Assembly (NCBI RefSeq): GCF_002177115.1
Contig: NZ_MVAG01000108.1
Coordinates: forward strand, 1-64,000
Direction: 5' to 3'
Origin: Chryseobacterium mucoviscidosis
GTDB lineage: Bacteria; Bacteroidota; Bacteroidia; Flavobacteriales; Weeksellaceae
Length of the DNA: 64,000 nt
In this document: piece by piece, positions 54,285 to 62,592 of the stretch
Layout of the letters: every line of letters begins with the position of its first letter
Numbering within the stretch: position 1 is the first letter of the stretch
The notes under the pieces: generated by a model
What the model was told of the DNA's origin: nothing
What the model saw: the letters and a program-made list of their open reading frames with translations, nothing else
Database searches by the model: none
Translations under genes and position numbers: made by a program

Positions 54285-56126
54285 ATGAAAAAATCGGTTG
54301 CAATCCTGTTTGCATTTATCATTTCACAGTTTCATGCTCAGCAGGGAGCTTATTATCAGCAGAGTGCGAAATACAAGATGGATATTGATGTAAATGCTGA
54401 AAAGTTTACCTACGAAGGAAAACAGACCTTAGATTACAAGAATAATTCTCCGGACGAACTGAATGTTGTCTATTTCCATTTGTACTGGAATGCTTTTAAA
54501 CCCAATTCGATGATGGATCAGAGAGTTGCAGGACAAGGGAAAAACGGAGATTCCAGACTGCAGAAAGACGGTGTTTCAAGATTAGCTTCGATCCCGAAAG
54601 ATCAGGAAGGAGCGCAAAATATCCATTGGATCAAACAGAACGGGAAAATACTGAAGTTTGAGATTCAGGAGACGGTAATGAAAGTTTACCTTGCAGAACC
54701 GATTAAACCTAATTCGTCCACTACATTTACTTTAGAATGGGATGCGGTAATTCCGCAGCAAATCAGAAGAAGCGGAAGAAATAACAGGGAAGGAGTTGAT
54801 ATGACGATGACGCAATGGTATCCGAAAATCGCAGAATACGATTACGATGGTTGGGCAACATTTGATTATATCGGAAGAGAATTTCACGCGCCGTTCTCGG
54901 ATTTTGATGTAACCATTAAAATCAATAAAGAGTATGTCATCGGAGCGGGAGGAATTCTGGAAAATCCTTCTGAAGTAAAAGGGTATGATGCTAATGCTAA
55001 AATTAAAGCAGATAAAAATAAAGCAACATGGAAATGGAGCGCTAAAAATATCCTCGATTTTGCATGGGCTGCAGATAAAGACTATATCGTAAAAAGTTTT
55101 GACGTTCCGCAAGGTCCGAAAGTTTTCTTAGTATATCAGAATAACGATAAAACAAAAGTCTGGGAAGAAGCACAGCCTTACATCACAAAATATTATCAGT
55201 TGATGAATTCCCATTTCGGGAAATATGTGTATCCGACATATTCTTTCATTCAGGGAGGAGATGGAGGCATGGAATACGGAATGTGTACCATGATTTTAGG
55301 TGAAGCAAATGATATTGAAGGATTGATGGGATTAATGGCTCACGAAGGAGCGCATTCGTGGTATCAGCAAATTCTTGCGACCAATGAACCGATGCGTCCG
55401 TGGATGGATGAAGGATTTACAAGTTATGCGGAAGGATATGTAATGAATCAGTTATTTCCTCCTGCAAAAGAACTTCCGAATCCTTTTGCCAATTCTTTGA
55501 ATGCTTACAGAAATTTTGTAAAAAAAGGTATCGAAGAACCGGCAATCTGGTTAGGAGATCATCATGATAACGGAACTTCCTATACATACGCTTCTTATGT
55601 AAAAGGAGAATTGTATCTGGTTGAGTTAGGCTACATTATGGGCGAACAGAATCTTGCGGAAACATTGAAGCAGTATTACGATCAATGGGCGCTGAAACAT
55701 CCTTCAGACAGAGACTTTTTACACATTGCCCAGAAAGTATCCGGAATGGATCTGAAATGGTTTCAGAATTATTGGATCAATACCACAAAAACAATAGATT
55801 ACGGAATCAAAGACGTAAAATATGATGCAAAATCCACTACCATTACTTTGGTGAATAACGGACAAGTTCCGATGCCGATTGATTTCAGTGTAATGACGAC
55901 CGATAAGAAAGTAATCAATTATCAGATTCCTATGAACATGACTCGTACGTGGAAGGAAAAAGACGCTTACGGAGAATTCAAAACAATGCCTTACTGGCCT
56001 TGGACGCAGAAAGAATACTCCATCACCATTCCTTATACAAAATCACAGTTATCGGTTTTAGGAATAGATTTCAGCCAAAGACTTGCTGATGTGAATATGG
56101 CGGATAATTTCGTTGAGGTGAAATAA
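54285..56126 (+). CDS. M1 family metallopeptidase
   Basis: 613 residues with a signal peptide (VAILFAFIISQFHAQ). Gluzincin site His353-Glu354-x-x-His357 in LMAHEGAHSWYQQ, with the third ligand Glu376 in WMDEGFTSYAEG, 18 residues later as the family requires. The exopeptidase-type motif GGMEYGM is just before (about residue 326). No type IX C-terminal sorting domain is visible, so it is likely periplasmic. Aminopeptidase activity is inferred. Single-gene unit. Confidence 0.92.
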   Translation: MKKSVAILFAFIISQFHAQQGAYYQQSAKYKMDIDVNAEKFTYEGKQTLDYKNNSPDELNVVYFHLYWNAFKPNSMMDQRVAGQGKNGDSRLQKDGVSRLASIPKDQEGAQNIHWIKQNGKILKFEIQETVMKVYLAEPIKPNSSTTFTLEWDAVIPQQIRRSGRNNREGVDMTMTQWYPKIAEYDYDGWATFDYIGREFHAPFSDFDVTIKINKEYVIGAGGILENPSEVKGYDANAKIKADKNKATWKWSAKNILDFAWAADKDYIVKSFDVPQGPKVFLVYQNNDKTKVWEEAQPYITKYYQLMNSHFGKYVYPTYSFIQGGDGGMEYGMCTMILGEANDIEGLMGLMAHEGAHSWYQQILATNEPMRPWMDEGFTSYAEGYVMNQLFPPAKELPNPFANSLNAYRNFVKKGIEEPAIWLGDHHDNGTSYTYASYVKGELYLVELGYIMGEQNLAETLKQYYDQWALKHPSDRDFLHIAQKVSGMDLKWFQNYWINTTKTIDYGIKDVKYDAKSTTITLVNNGQVPMPIDFSVMTTDKKVINYQIPMNMTRTWKEKDAYGEFKTMPYWPWTQKEYSITIPYTKSQLSVLGIDFSQRLADVNMADNFVEVK

Positions 56127-56149
56127 AATTAAATTTAATGAAGCATAAT

Positions 56150-56185
56150 AAATCCCTGAAGAGTTTTTTCAGGGATTTTTTTATA
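56150..56185. terminator. Bidirectional terminator
   Basis: AAATCCCTGAA pairs with TTCAGGGATTT, with a T-run behind, between convergent genes. Confidence 0.9.
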
Positions 56186-56215
56186 TGATATTACGTGATA
56201 ATTGAAAGTGAATTT

Positions 56216-56818
56216 TTATTGAATTCCAAATTGCTTTACCATCCAGTGGTTAGAATGATTTTTAACCAAATCATTTTTTAGGGCTTCATCATTGGTATTG
56301 AGATAACTATAAACTTTTAAAGGAACAGAATCAGGATATTCTTTTAATCCCTGAAAAACTGCAGCTTTGGCTTCTTCTTTTTTATCGCCACTGTCGAATG
56401 ATTCGTATTTGTAGATATAAATGATGGCAGGGATTTTTCCATAGATTTTTTTTGTTTCTTCTTCCAGCAGCCTCATTGTTTCGATCTGAAATTCGGGATT
56501 AGATTTTTTCCCGACAGCGGCAGTCTGGCTGATGTGCTGCTGATACATCAAAAAAAGCATAAGAATGTGGATATTTTTAGTATCGGGATCGGACATTAAA
56601 TTCTGGATGTTTCCTATAGTTTCATCCGTCATTTCATCATTTTCCGCCTGCAAAGTTTTATTGTAAAACTCATCCAGAATATTATACACCGTTTTGTCGG
56701 TTCCATCGGTTTTTGATTCTTTTTTAAGCTTTTCAAATACTTCTTTTGCGCCGGCGGCAGTTTGTGAGAAAGCGTTAATTCCCGAAAGAAATAAAAATAG
56801 CAGAATCAGTTTTTTCAT
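56216..56818 (-). CDS. Secreted protein of unknown function
   Basis: 200 residues. Signal peptide LILLFLFLSGINAFSQ. The mature part is helical and charged (AKEVFEKLKKESKTDG; FQIETMRLLEEETKKIYGKIPAIIYIYKYE; AKAAVFQGLKEYPDSVPLKVYSYL), somewhat like TPR helices. I do not recognise a family. Convergent with the M1 peptidase and divergent from coaX. Confidence 0.6.
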   Translation of the reverse strand: MKKLILLFLFLSGINAFSQTAAGAKEVFEKLKKESKTDGTDKTVYNILDEFYNKTLQAENDEMTDETIGNIQNLMSDPDTKNIHILMLFLMYQQHISQTAAVGKKSNPEFQIETMRLLEEETKKIYGKIPAIIYIYKYESFDSGDKKEEAKAAVFQGLKEYPDSVPLKVYSYLNTNDEALKNDLVKNHSNHWMVKQFGIQ

Positions 56819-56964
56819 GAAAATTTGAGTTGAAGTGATTTTAGGTTTAAATATAAATAATAGTTTCTTAAATACAAGAAAATCTAAACCGTAGTTTTAC
56901 TAAAATCAGTAAATTTAGTGCCTTAAAATTAATCGGAGATTTCCATCTTTTTGAAAATAAATAA

Positions 56965-57723
56965 ATGAAGTCAATTGTAATAAACATAGGAAACAGCAAT
57001 ATCAGATTCGGACTTTTTAACGAAGACAACTGTGATATTTCCTGGGTAATTAATACAAAACCATACAGAACGGCAGACGAATTATACGTACAAATGCTGA
57101 TGCTGTATCAGACCTATAAAATTGAGCCTGCAGAAATCAGTAAAGTCATTATCGGATCTGTTGTACCTCAGCTTACAAAAGTGATGAGTGCAGCAATAAA
57201 AAAGATCCACAATATTCATCCTGTGATTGTTGACAGAAATACGCCTTCCGAAGTTCAGGCAAAATCTAAACAGATGGGAACAGATATTTATGCAAATCTT
57301 GTTGCGGCTCATAATATGTATCCCGACAGAAAAAAAATTGTACTGGATTTCGGAACTGCACTCACGGCGAGCTGTGTTGCAGAAAGCGGAGAAACTTTGG
57401 GAGTAATTATCGCCCCGGGAATCGTTACTGCACTTAATTCTCTGATTAGTCAGACCGCTCAGCTTCCTGAGATAGAGCTGGTAAAGCCAAAAACCGTTTT
57501 GGGTTTAGATACCGTAACCTGTATGCAGAGCGGAATGGTCTATGGATTTCTGGGAATGGTGGAAGGATTCATAGACAGAATAAACGATGAGGTAAACGAT
57601 GATTGTTTTGTGGTGGCAACCGGCGGAGTCTCTCATGTCTACAAACCTCTAACGGATAAGATTCACGTGATGGACAGATTGCATACTTTGAAAGGGTTAT
57701 ATTTTCTGGGGAAAAATTTATAG
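56965..57723 (+). CDS. coaX: Type III pantothenate kinase
   Basis: 252 residues, ASKHA fold. First step of CoA synthesis, needing a monovalent cation and not inhibited by CoA. INIGNSNIRFGLF is the phosphate-1 loop (usual form DxGNT), MGTDIYANLVAAHNMYP and VLDFGTALTASCV the pantothenate and phosphate-2 parts, and IAPGI and FVVATGGVSHVY follow. The coaBC gene is in the same window but not linked. Confidence 0.92.
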   Translation: MKSIVINIGNSNIRFGLFNEDNCDISWVINTKPYRTADELYVQMLMLYQTYKIEPAEISKVIIGSVVPQLTKVMSAAIKKIHNIHPVIVDRNTPSEVQAKSKQMGTDIYANLVAAHNMYPDRKKIVLDFGTALTASCVAESGETLGVIIAPGIVTALNSLISQTAQLPEIELVKPKTVLGLDTVTCMQSGMVYGFLGMVEGFIDRINDEVNDDCFVVATGGVSHVYKPLTDKIHVMDRLHTLKGLYFLGKNL

Positions 57724-57726
57724 TAA

Positions 57727-57785
57727 AAGGTTGAGGTTCAGATTAAAAAAACGATTGATAATATTATCCTCAACCTCAACTTTTA
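57727..57785. terminator. Bidirectional terminator between coaX and tadA
   Basis: GGTTGAGG (57729-57736) pairs with CCTCAACC (57768-57775) around a 31-nt AT-rich loop, with T-rich flanks, between convergent genes. Confidence 0.7.
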
Positions 57786-57787
57786 TA

Positions 57788-58219
57788 TCATCTTTTAGAT
57801 TTAAAGAATTCTTTCACAATTAAAGAACATTCATTTTCTAAAATTCCGGTAATTATTTCTGTTTTGGGGTGAAGAGAAAGGTTCTTATTGATGAACCCCC
57901 GTTGTTCATCTCTTGCCCCGATGACAACTTTTGAAATTTGTGACCAGGACAATGCGCCGGAGCACATTACACAAGGTTCCATTGTGACATAGAGAGTACA
58001 GTCTCTTAAATATTTTCCGCCCAGAAAATTGGCAGCAGAAGTTATTGCCTGCATTTCTGCGTGAGCCGTTACATCGTTTAAGGTTTCAGTAAGATTATGG
58101 GCTCTTGCAATCACTCTGTTATTGGAAACTATTACGCATCCGATAGGAACTTCATCTTTTTCTAACGCGGTTTCAGCTTCATGAAGAGCCATTTTCATGA
58201 AATATTCGTCGGTAAACAT
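57788..58219 (-). CDS. tadA: tRNA adenosine deaminase
   Basis: 143 residues, cytidine-deaminase fold. HAE at 53-55 and PCVMC with Cys83 and Cys86 form the zinc site. PIGCVIV, RAHN and the length fit TadA, which converts A34 to inosine in tRNA-Arg(ACG). Guanine deaminase-like enzymes share the motifs, but the N-terminal YFMKMALHEAETALEKDEVPIG favours TadA. Directly adjacent to the upstream TonB-C-like gene, with no gap. Confidence 0.88.
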   Translation of the reverse strand: MFTDEYFMKMALHEAETALEKDEVPIGCVIVSNNRVIARAHNLTETLNDVTAHAEMQAITSAANFLGGKYLRDCTLYVTMEPCVMCSGALSWSQISKVVIGARDEQRGFINKNLSLHPKTEIITGILENECSLIVKEFFKSKR

Positions 58220-58849
58220 TTATTGTTCAATATTCATGGTTAAAGGAAGCCGGAAACGATATCGTACCGGACCACCGTTGATGATCGCAGGCGAAAACTT
58301 TTGTGAAACAGAATAAAGAGCGATTTCTGCCTGTCTGTTGAACGTGAAATTATCTCCCTCCGCCTGAACGTTGCTGATGCTGCCATCTTTCTCTACAATA
58401 AAAGCCACATTAGTTTTTACGGTTTTTACTTCGGAATATACACCACCGAGGTAAAAAAGATCAGCCACTTCTTTTCGAAGCTGATTTATTCCCCCCGGAT
58501 AATCTGCCATTTTATCTGTAACTACCGAAGGAGCCGCAGGAGCTTCGGGAGACAGAGTTTTCAGTAATTTTAATTTGCTGAGATCTTCAAGATTTTTGGT
58601 TTTTAACAAAGCTCCTGTAAGCGCGACATTTTCTACACTGTCCATTTTCTGCATGAAAAGCATATAATCTAGCTTTATGGATGCTTTATGATAATTATCG
58701 GTCTCCGCATCAAATTTTTTCTTAAACTCTTTGCCGAGCATGGAACGGTGCTGATTATAATAATTCTTAATGAGTTTAAATTCCTCTGTCTGCTGCGAAA
58801 AGCAGAAAGAAAAAACACCGCAAAAAAGAAGCACAAAAAAATATTTCAC
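58220..58849 (-). CDS. Secreted protein with a TonB-C-terminal-like domain
   Basis: 209 residues. Signal peptide FFVLLFCGVFSFCFSQ. The C-terminal domain has YPGGINQLRKEVADLF, TNVAFIVEKDGSISNVQ and QAEIALYSVSQKFSPAIINGGPVRYRFRLPLTM, the same order of motifs as the three paralogues at 12156-13811. It abuts tadA and is co-transcribed with it. Function unknown. Confidence 0.7.
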   Translation of the reverse strand: MKYFFVLLFCGVFSFCFSQQTEEFKLIKNYYNQHRSMLGKEFKKKFDAETDNYHKASIKLDYMLFMQKMDSVENVALTGALLKTKNLEDLSKLKLLKTLSPEAPAAPSVVTDKMADYPGGINQLRKEVADLFYLGGVYSEVKTVKTNVAFIVEKDGSISNVQAEGDNFTFNRQAEIALYSVSQKFSPAIINGGPVRYRFRLPLTMNIEQ

Positions 58850-58903
58850 TTTGGTATATTTATGTAAAAGTAATCAAAAAAACGTATCGAAATGATAAGT
58901 TTT

Positions 58904-59824
58904 TCAGCTTTCAAGATACCTGTTTAAAGACTCCTGAAGATTTTTGCGGATATCATCAACTAAAACTTTAGGTTCGAGTACCTGAACTTCTTTTCCAAAG
59001 GAAAGGATTTCCTGCATAAAATCGTAAGTAGGATGCAGGAAAAATTCAAAAAATATTTCTTCCGGTGTTTCTTTGGTTTCTTTCTGAGACTGATGAAGCG
59101 GAAAACTTCTGATGTATTCTCCCTGATGTCTGCTGCATTTCAGAACAATTTTCTGTGGATTTTGCTCCGCAAGATTCATTACCCCAAAAGCATTTTTAAA
59201 ATGTTCGCGGAAATTGTATTTGTATTTCTCCCTGAAATTATTTTTAGAAACATCCAGATAATTAATTCTGTCTAGTCCGAAAGATTTCAGCATTTTGTCT
59301 TTCGTATCAATAGCAATAAGATACCATCTGTCTTTAGATTCCTTCAAAGCCAACGGATGAACTTTTCTGGAAGTCATCAGCTTATTTTTATAGTTGTAAT
59401 GCTCAAAAGAAACAATTCTTTTGTTACGGATGGCAAAGAAAAGATCATAAAAATGTTCAACACCTGTCGGCTTTCTGCTTTCGAAAAAGATAAGATTAGA
59501 AAAATCAGGATGAAGATTTAGCGCATTGCTTACCTGAAAAGATTCCAGTAACTTCTGGTTGTATTCATCCACTTCCATAATCGGACGGCTTTCGATATAA
59601 TATCGGTTGTCTCCCTTCTTTTTGTTATGAATAGAAAGATTGAAAAGATCTGAAATTTCTCGGATATCTCTTTGCAGTGTACGGATAGAGTAGCTTTTAA
59701 TCCCCGCATCCTGAAATTCGAAGGAATTAAGAAGGTATTCTTCCAATTGAGAATAAGTAGCCGGAGAACCTTCCAGTCTTTTAATAATTAAGGCGTACCT
59801 TGTGAGATAAAAATCTTTTTTCAT
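58904..59824 (-). CDS. WYL-domain transcriptional regulator
   Basis: 306 residues. The N-terminal winged helix (about 1-65) is YALIIKRLEGSPATYSQLEEYLL...IRTLQRDIREISDLFNLSI. The WYL domain (about 120-205) carries IRNKRIVSFEHYNYKNK and the signature DRWYLIAIDTKD; the WCX extension is at 220-300. WYL regulators such as PafBC, BrxR and CapW respond to DNA damage or phage-related signals, with the WYL domain probably sensing nucleic acid or nucleotides. A 38-nt promoter module at 59843-59880 precedes it and recurs in front of four other nearby units, so it most likely controls itself and those genes. Confidence 0.88.
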   Translation of the reverse strand: MKKDFYLTRYALIIKRLEGSPATYSQLEEYLLNSFEFQDAGIKSYSIRTLQRDIREISDLFNLSIHNKKKGDNRYYIESRPIMEVDEYNQKLLESFQVSNALNLHPDFSNLIFFESRKPTGVEHFYDLFFAIRNKRIVSFEHYNYKNKLMTSRKVHPLALKESKDRWYLIAIDTKDKMLKSFGLDRINYLDVSKNNFREKYKYNFREHFKNAFGVMNLAEQNPQKIVLKCSRHQGEYIRSFPLHQSQKETKETPEEIFFEFFLHPTYDFMQEILSFGKEVQVLEPKVLVDDIRKNLQESLNRYLES

Positions 59825-59842
59825 TGTTAAAAGTTTCTACCA

Positions 59843-59880
59843 CAAATATATGAGGTTAAAGCGACAAAACTTGTCGTATT
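59843..59880 (-). promoter_or_regulatory. WYL-regulon promoter module A (before the WYL regulator)
   Basis: Minus strand AATACG-ACAAG-TTTTG-TCG, 11 nt, TATATTTG. The core CGACAA-GTT-TTGTCG is an almost perfect palindrome. Predicted start near 59836, 12 nt before the WYL start codon. Confidence 0.8.
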
Positions 59881-59947
59881 TTAATTTTTTTGAAGATTAT
59901 TTTTTAGAATCGATATGAGTTTTGTGATCTTTGTTCGATGATGATTT

Positions 59948-60574
59948 TTATCTGTACGTAATTACTGCTGTTGCAGGAATTCCCGAAGCACTAAGATCTA
60001 ATCCTGCAGGAGCAGACACCGCTTGTAATGAAGGAATTAAAAAAGCATTTTTTCCTACTGATTGTACTGTGTTTGGAATATATAGATCATTAACTGCCGC
60101 TTTATAATTCAAGAAAACAGAATCTTCAATCCTTATAAGACCTTCATTGAGTATGATTTTTTCTAAAACACCTGTTCCTCTTGTATTGGATTGACTATCA
60201 AAAGCATTAGATCCAATGAGTTTTAATGTAGAGGGAGTTTTAATAACTTTGATGTTCTGATTGCTAAATGCATATTGCCCGATTTCTTCTAAACCTTCAT
60301 TAAAAAGGACCTCTCTTATTTGATAGTTAAATCCTTCATACGAGTATGCAGCCGCAAAGATCTTCTTTGTATTGGACGGTATTGTCAGTTTAATCCCGGA
60401 TCCTATTAAATTATTTCCGTCAAAAAGCGGAATTACTTTTTCAAATGCTTCAACAGAATCCTGCGGAATTTTCTCTTCTTTATGCCAGTAAGAATCCATC
60501 CATTCCCAAAATTGATTTTGTGTGGGCTGATCCCCTTTTTCAAAGTAAAGTTTTAGTTCTTCTTTTGTTATCAT
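59948..60574 (-). CDS. BspA-like leucine-rich repeat protein
   Basis: 208 residues, no signal peptide. The N-terminal module ITKEELKLYFEKGDQPTQNQFWEWMDSYWHKEEKIP resembles the start of many Chryseobacterium tail-fibre-like or repeat proteins. LRR_5 (BspA-type) repeats follow: REVLFNEGLEEIGQYAFSNQNIKVIKTPSTLKLIGSNAF, then EKIILNEGLIRIEDSVFL and LYIPNTVQSVGKNAF. It has no promoter module of its own, so it may be read from module B through the 57-residue gene 164 bp upstream. Role unknown; binding to protein or cell surface is typical of the fold. Confidence 0.7.
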   Translation of the reverse strand: MITKEELKLYFEKGDQPTQNQFWEWMDSYWHKEEKIPQDSVEAFEKVIPLFDGNNLIGSGIKLTIPSNTKKIFAAAYSYEGFNYQIREVLFNEGLEEIGQYAFSNQNIKVIKTPSTLKLIGSNAFDSQSNTRGTGVLEKIILNEGLIRIEDSVFLNYKAAVNDLYIPNTVQSVGKNAFLIPSLQAVSAPAGLDLSASGIPATAVITYR

Positions 60575-60621
60575 AATATATGTAATTTTTGTTTATTGAT
60601 TTATAGATGTTTTGATGATGA

Positions 60622-60738
60622 TTTTTAAACACAGTTCCGGCTGTTCAACATTTGAAAAATGAAGAATTTAGAAAAACGAAACAAGGATAGTAGTATACCA
60701 GACTGCTGAACAGCGGCAGAACTTGATGTGTTTAAAAA
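60622..60738. repeat. Long imperfect inverted repeat
   Basis: The left arm (60622-60650) and right arm (60704-60738) pair over about 29 bp with small bulges: TTTTTAAACACA, GTTC, and GCTGTTCA each find their complement in order. The spacer is 53 nt. The right arm touches the stop codon of the 57-residue gene. It could be a long hairpin in the mRNA or a small mobile-element remnant. Confidence 0.8.
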
Positions 60739-60912
60739 TTAATTGATATATATTTTCTTAAAGGTCATCATTTTTAAAAATCCGTCGTAAGAGGTTTGGA
60801 TGTCATTAAGATAATTGTCGTAATCTGTTTCGGCATTTTCAATATCGCTCCATTCAATGGTGTAACGGGTTCTGTCGAAGATAATGTCAGAATGATGATG
60901 TTGTGTTTTCAT
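60739..60912 (-). CDS. 57-residue acidic protein of unknown function
   Basis: Start ATG at 60912, stop TAA at 60739-60741. The protein begins MKTQHHHSDIIFDRTRYTIE, contains WSDIENAETDYDNYLNDIQ and ends FKKIYIN. It has a His run near the start, an acidic middle and a basic end. Promoter module B lies 104 nt upstream with no other gene between, which supports it as a real gene. No family recognised. Confidence 0.6.
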   Translation of the reverse strand: MKTQHHHSDIIFDRTRYTIEWSDIENAETDYDNYLNDIQTSYDGFLKMMTFKKIYIN

Positions 60913-61015
60913 TTTGTTTTTTTATTTGGTGTTAAAAATTGAATATGTATTTATCGTAAATGTTGAATTCAAAATTTATTTTAATTGTTCTTCTGCTCTG
61001 TTTTATTTTATATTT

Positions 61016-61053
61016 CAAATGTAGGAGCAGCAAACGTCAAAACTTGACGTATT
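61016..61053 (-). promoter_or_regulatory. WYL-regulon promoter module B (before the 57-residue gene)
   Basis: Minus strand AATACG-TCAAG-TTTTG-ACG, 11 nt, TACATTTG. The core CGTCAA-GTT-TTGACG is palindromic. Predicted start near 61009, giving a leader of about 97 nt. Confidence 0.8.
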
Positions 61054-61074
61054 ATTTATTATTTTCAAAAAAAA

Positions 61075-61293
61075 TTAAAAATTTTCTGCAATATATTTTC
61101 TGATGAAGATGAAAAATAGAATGGTAGAGACAAAAGCTGCGATTACCGAACATAATACATTTTCAATCGGCATATATGGATGCCCTTCTTCTGTAATCGG
61201 AGGATTAAAGCAATCGAACAAGAAATAAAAAATGAAGCAGCCGGCAATAAAGGATAGAATGTTGAGTATAAGAAATGTAAATATTGTCTTCAT
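61075..61293 (-). CDS. Small two-helix membrane protein
   Basis: 72 residues: helix TIFTFLILNILSFIAGCFIFYFLF, a short loop CFNPPITEEGHPYMPIEN, a second helix VLCSVIAAFVSTILFFIFI and the basic end RKYIAENF. The size and hairpin topology are like holins and other small membrane-acting proteins, but no family motif is seen. It lies between module B and the patatin gene on the same strand, 72 bp behind the latter. Confidence 0.6.
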   Translation of the reverse strand: MKTIFTFLILNILSFIAGCFIFYFLFDCFNPPITEEGHPYMPIENVLCSVIAAFVSTILFFIFIRKYIAENF

Positions 61294-61327
61294 GATTGGT
61301 AATGATTAGTTGTTATTTAAATATAAT

Positions 61328-61362
61328 TAAAAAAGCTTATATTGATTTATTATAAGTCTTAT
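61328..61362 (-). terminator. Possible terminator of the patatin-like gene
   Basis: Minus strand AGCTATAAG...ATAAGCT followed by six T. The stem is weak and AT-rich. Confidence 0.5.
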
Positions 61363-61365
61363 AGC

Positions 61366-62403
61366 TTATATTTTGTTTTTAATGAGTTTCTGAACGATCT
61401 GGTTCAGCATTTCTCGGTTTTCATCAATATAACATAATCCTGCCTGTATAAGATTTTCAATATTTGATCTTTTTACATTATCCATTGCAGGGGAAGCATT
61501 TTTTAATGAAGGATTAAGCCGGTAATAATTTTTCTGATTTCTCAGTCCTAAAGTCTGAAACATCTGACCCAACTGATAATCAACCGTTTCTGCATTGGCA
61601 GACATCAGAATATCAATGATCGGATTTACCCAGCCTATTTTTCCGGATTTCTCCAGTTTTTTGAATGAATAAGGTCTTGCTTCAATTCCTGTTCCTATGG
61701 ATACAATAATCATATCATTTACACTTGGATGATTGGCTTTCTGATGATTTTTCAAAACTTCTGCAAAAGGAATTTTTCTTGCTTCTGCGTACGCGCACAA
61801 AGCCGGATTATTCGCAAACATTCCGCCGTCAATTAAGCTGAAAATCTGTCCGTACATGGATTTTATCTGAACCGGGCTAAAATATGTAGGAGCTGCAGAA
61901 GTCGCTCTGCAAACGTCTTTTACATAAAAATTATCTGTACTTAAGTTCGCTTTCCAGGAATTGAAAAGCTTTGCTCTTCTGTTTTCTATATCGTAACTTG
62001 TTATAAGGCATGGTTTTATGAGTTCTTTTAATTCTAAATTTCCAAAAAAATCATTCAGATTTTTTTCAAGAGCTTCCTGAGAGATCTTTTCGTTTAGAAG
62101 TCCGAAAGGATTTACCAAACGTTCCCAAAAAGAAACCTGAAATATGTCGCCACCTTTTTCAGCGTACAATTCTAATCCTTTCTGGATAGAATATTTTGCT
62201 TTTCGGTGTTCGTCGGGACAAAGAATAATAGAAGCAATCAGTCCGCCGGTGCTGCTTCCCGCAACAAAGTCGAAATAATCACCAAGTCTGGCACTTGGCT
62301 TATCATAAAACTGAAGCTGCTCTTCGATGTAACGCAGAATAATGCAGGTGATAATTCCCCTTATTCCGCCCCCGTCCAAAGAAAGAATGGTTGTCTTTTT
62401 CAT
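61366..62403 (-). CDS. Patatin-like phospholipase
   Basis: The start at 62403 is chosen over 62448 because the conserved protein begins MKKTTILSLDGGGIRG. 345 residues. Oxyanion loop DGGGIRG at 10-16, nucleophile Ser51 in GSSTGG, and Asp in LIDGGMFANNPALCAYAEA. It should hydrolyse membrane phospholipids. Size and start resemble CapV-type effectors of CBASS anti-phage systems, but no cyclic-nucleotide synthase lies within the window. Promoter module C and a strong leader hairpin (62451-62487) precede it. Confidence 0.88.
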   Translation of the reverse strand: MKKTTILSLDGGGIRGIITCIILRYIEEQLQFYDKPSARLGDYFDFVAGSSTGGLIASIILCPDEHRKAKYSIQKGLELYAEKGGDIFQVSFWERLVNPFGLLNEKISQEALEKNLNDFFGNLELKELIKPCLITSYDIENRRAKLFNSWKANLSTDNFYVKDVCRATSAAPTYFSPVQIKSMYGQIFSLIDGGMFANNPALCAYAEARKIPFAEVLKNHQKANHPSVNDMIIVSIGTGIEARPYSFKKLEKSGKIGWVNPIIDILMSANAETVDYQLGQMFQTLGLRNQKNYYRLNPSLKNASPAMDNVKRSNIENLIQAGLCYIDENREMLNQIVQKLIKNKI

Positions 62404-62450
62404 ATGATTTTCACTTTTTTTAAAGAAACATTTAACAACTTTAGACAAGT

Positions 62451-62487
62451 AAAACCAATAGATTTCCGGGAAATGACTATTGGTTTT
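62451..62487 (-). promoter_or_regulatory. Strong hairpin in the patatin mRNA leader
   Basis: AAAACCAATAG pairs exactly with CTATTGGTTTT (11 bp) around an inner ATTTCC-g-GGAAAT stem. It lies between promoter module C and the start codon; TTTTACTT follows on the minus strand, so it could act as a terminator or translation-control element. Confidence 0.6.
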
Positions 62488-62527
62488 AGCTTGATATAAT
62501 AATTGCTTTGATGTTATCTTACTGAAG

Positions 62528-62565
62528 CAAAGATAAATGGGGGCAGCGACAAAACTCGACGTATT
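62528..62565 (-). promoter_or_regulatory. WYL-regulon promoter module C (before the patatin gene)
   Basis: Minus strand AATACG-TCGAG-TTTTG-TCG, 11 nt, TATCTTTG. Predicted start near 62521, leader of about 118 nt. Confidence 0.8.
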
Positions 62566-62592
62566 AAAATTTAATTTTCAAATAAAAGAGAA

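Noticed and set aside
61366..62403. Complete CBASS anti-phage operon around the patatin gene
   Set aside because: A cyclic-nucleotide synthase and the ancillary proteins are not present between 58904 and 64000; only the effector-like protein and a WYL regulator are seen.
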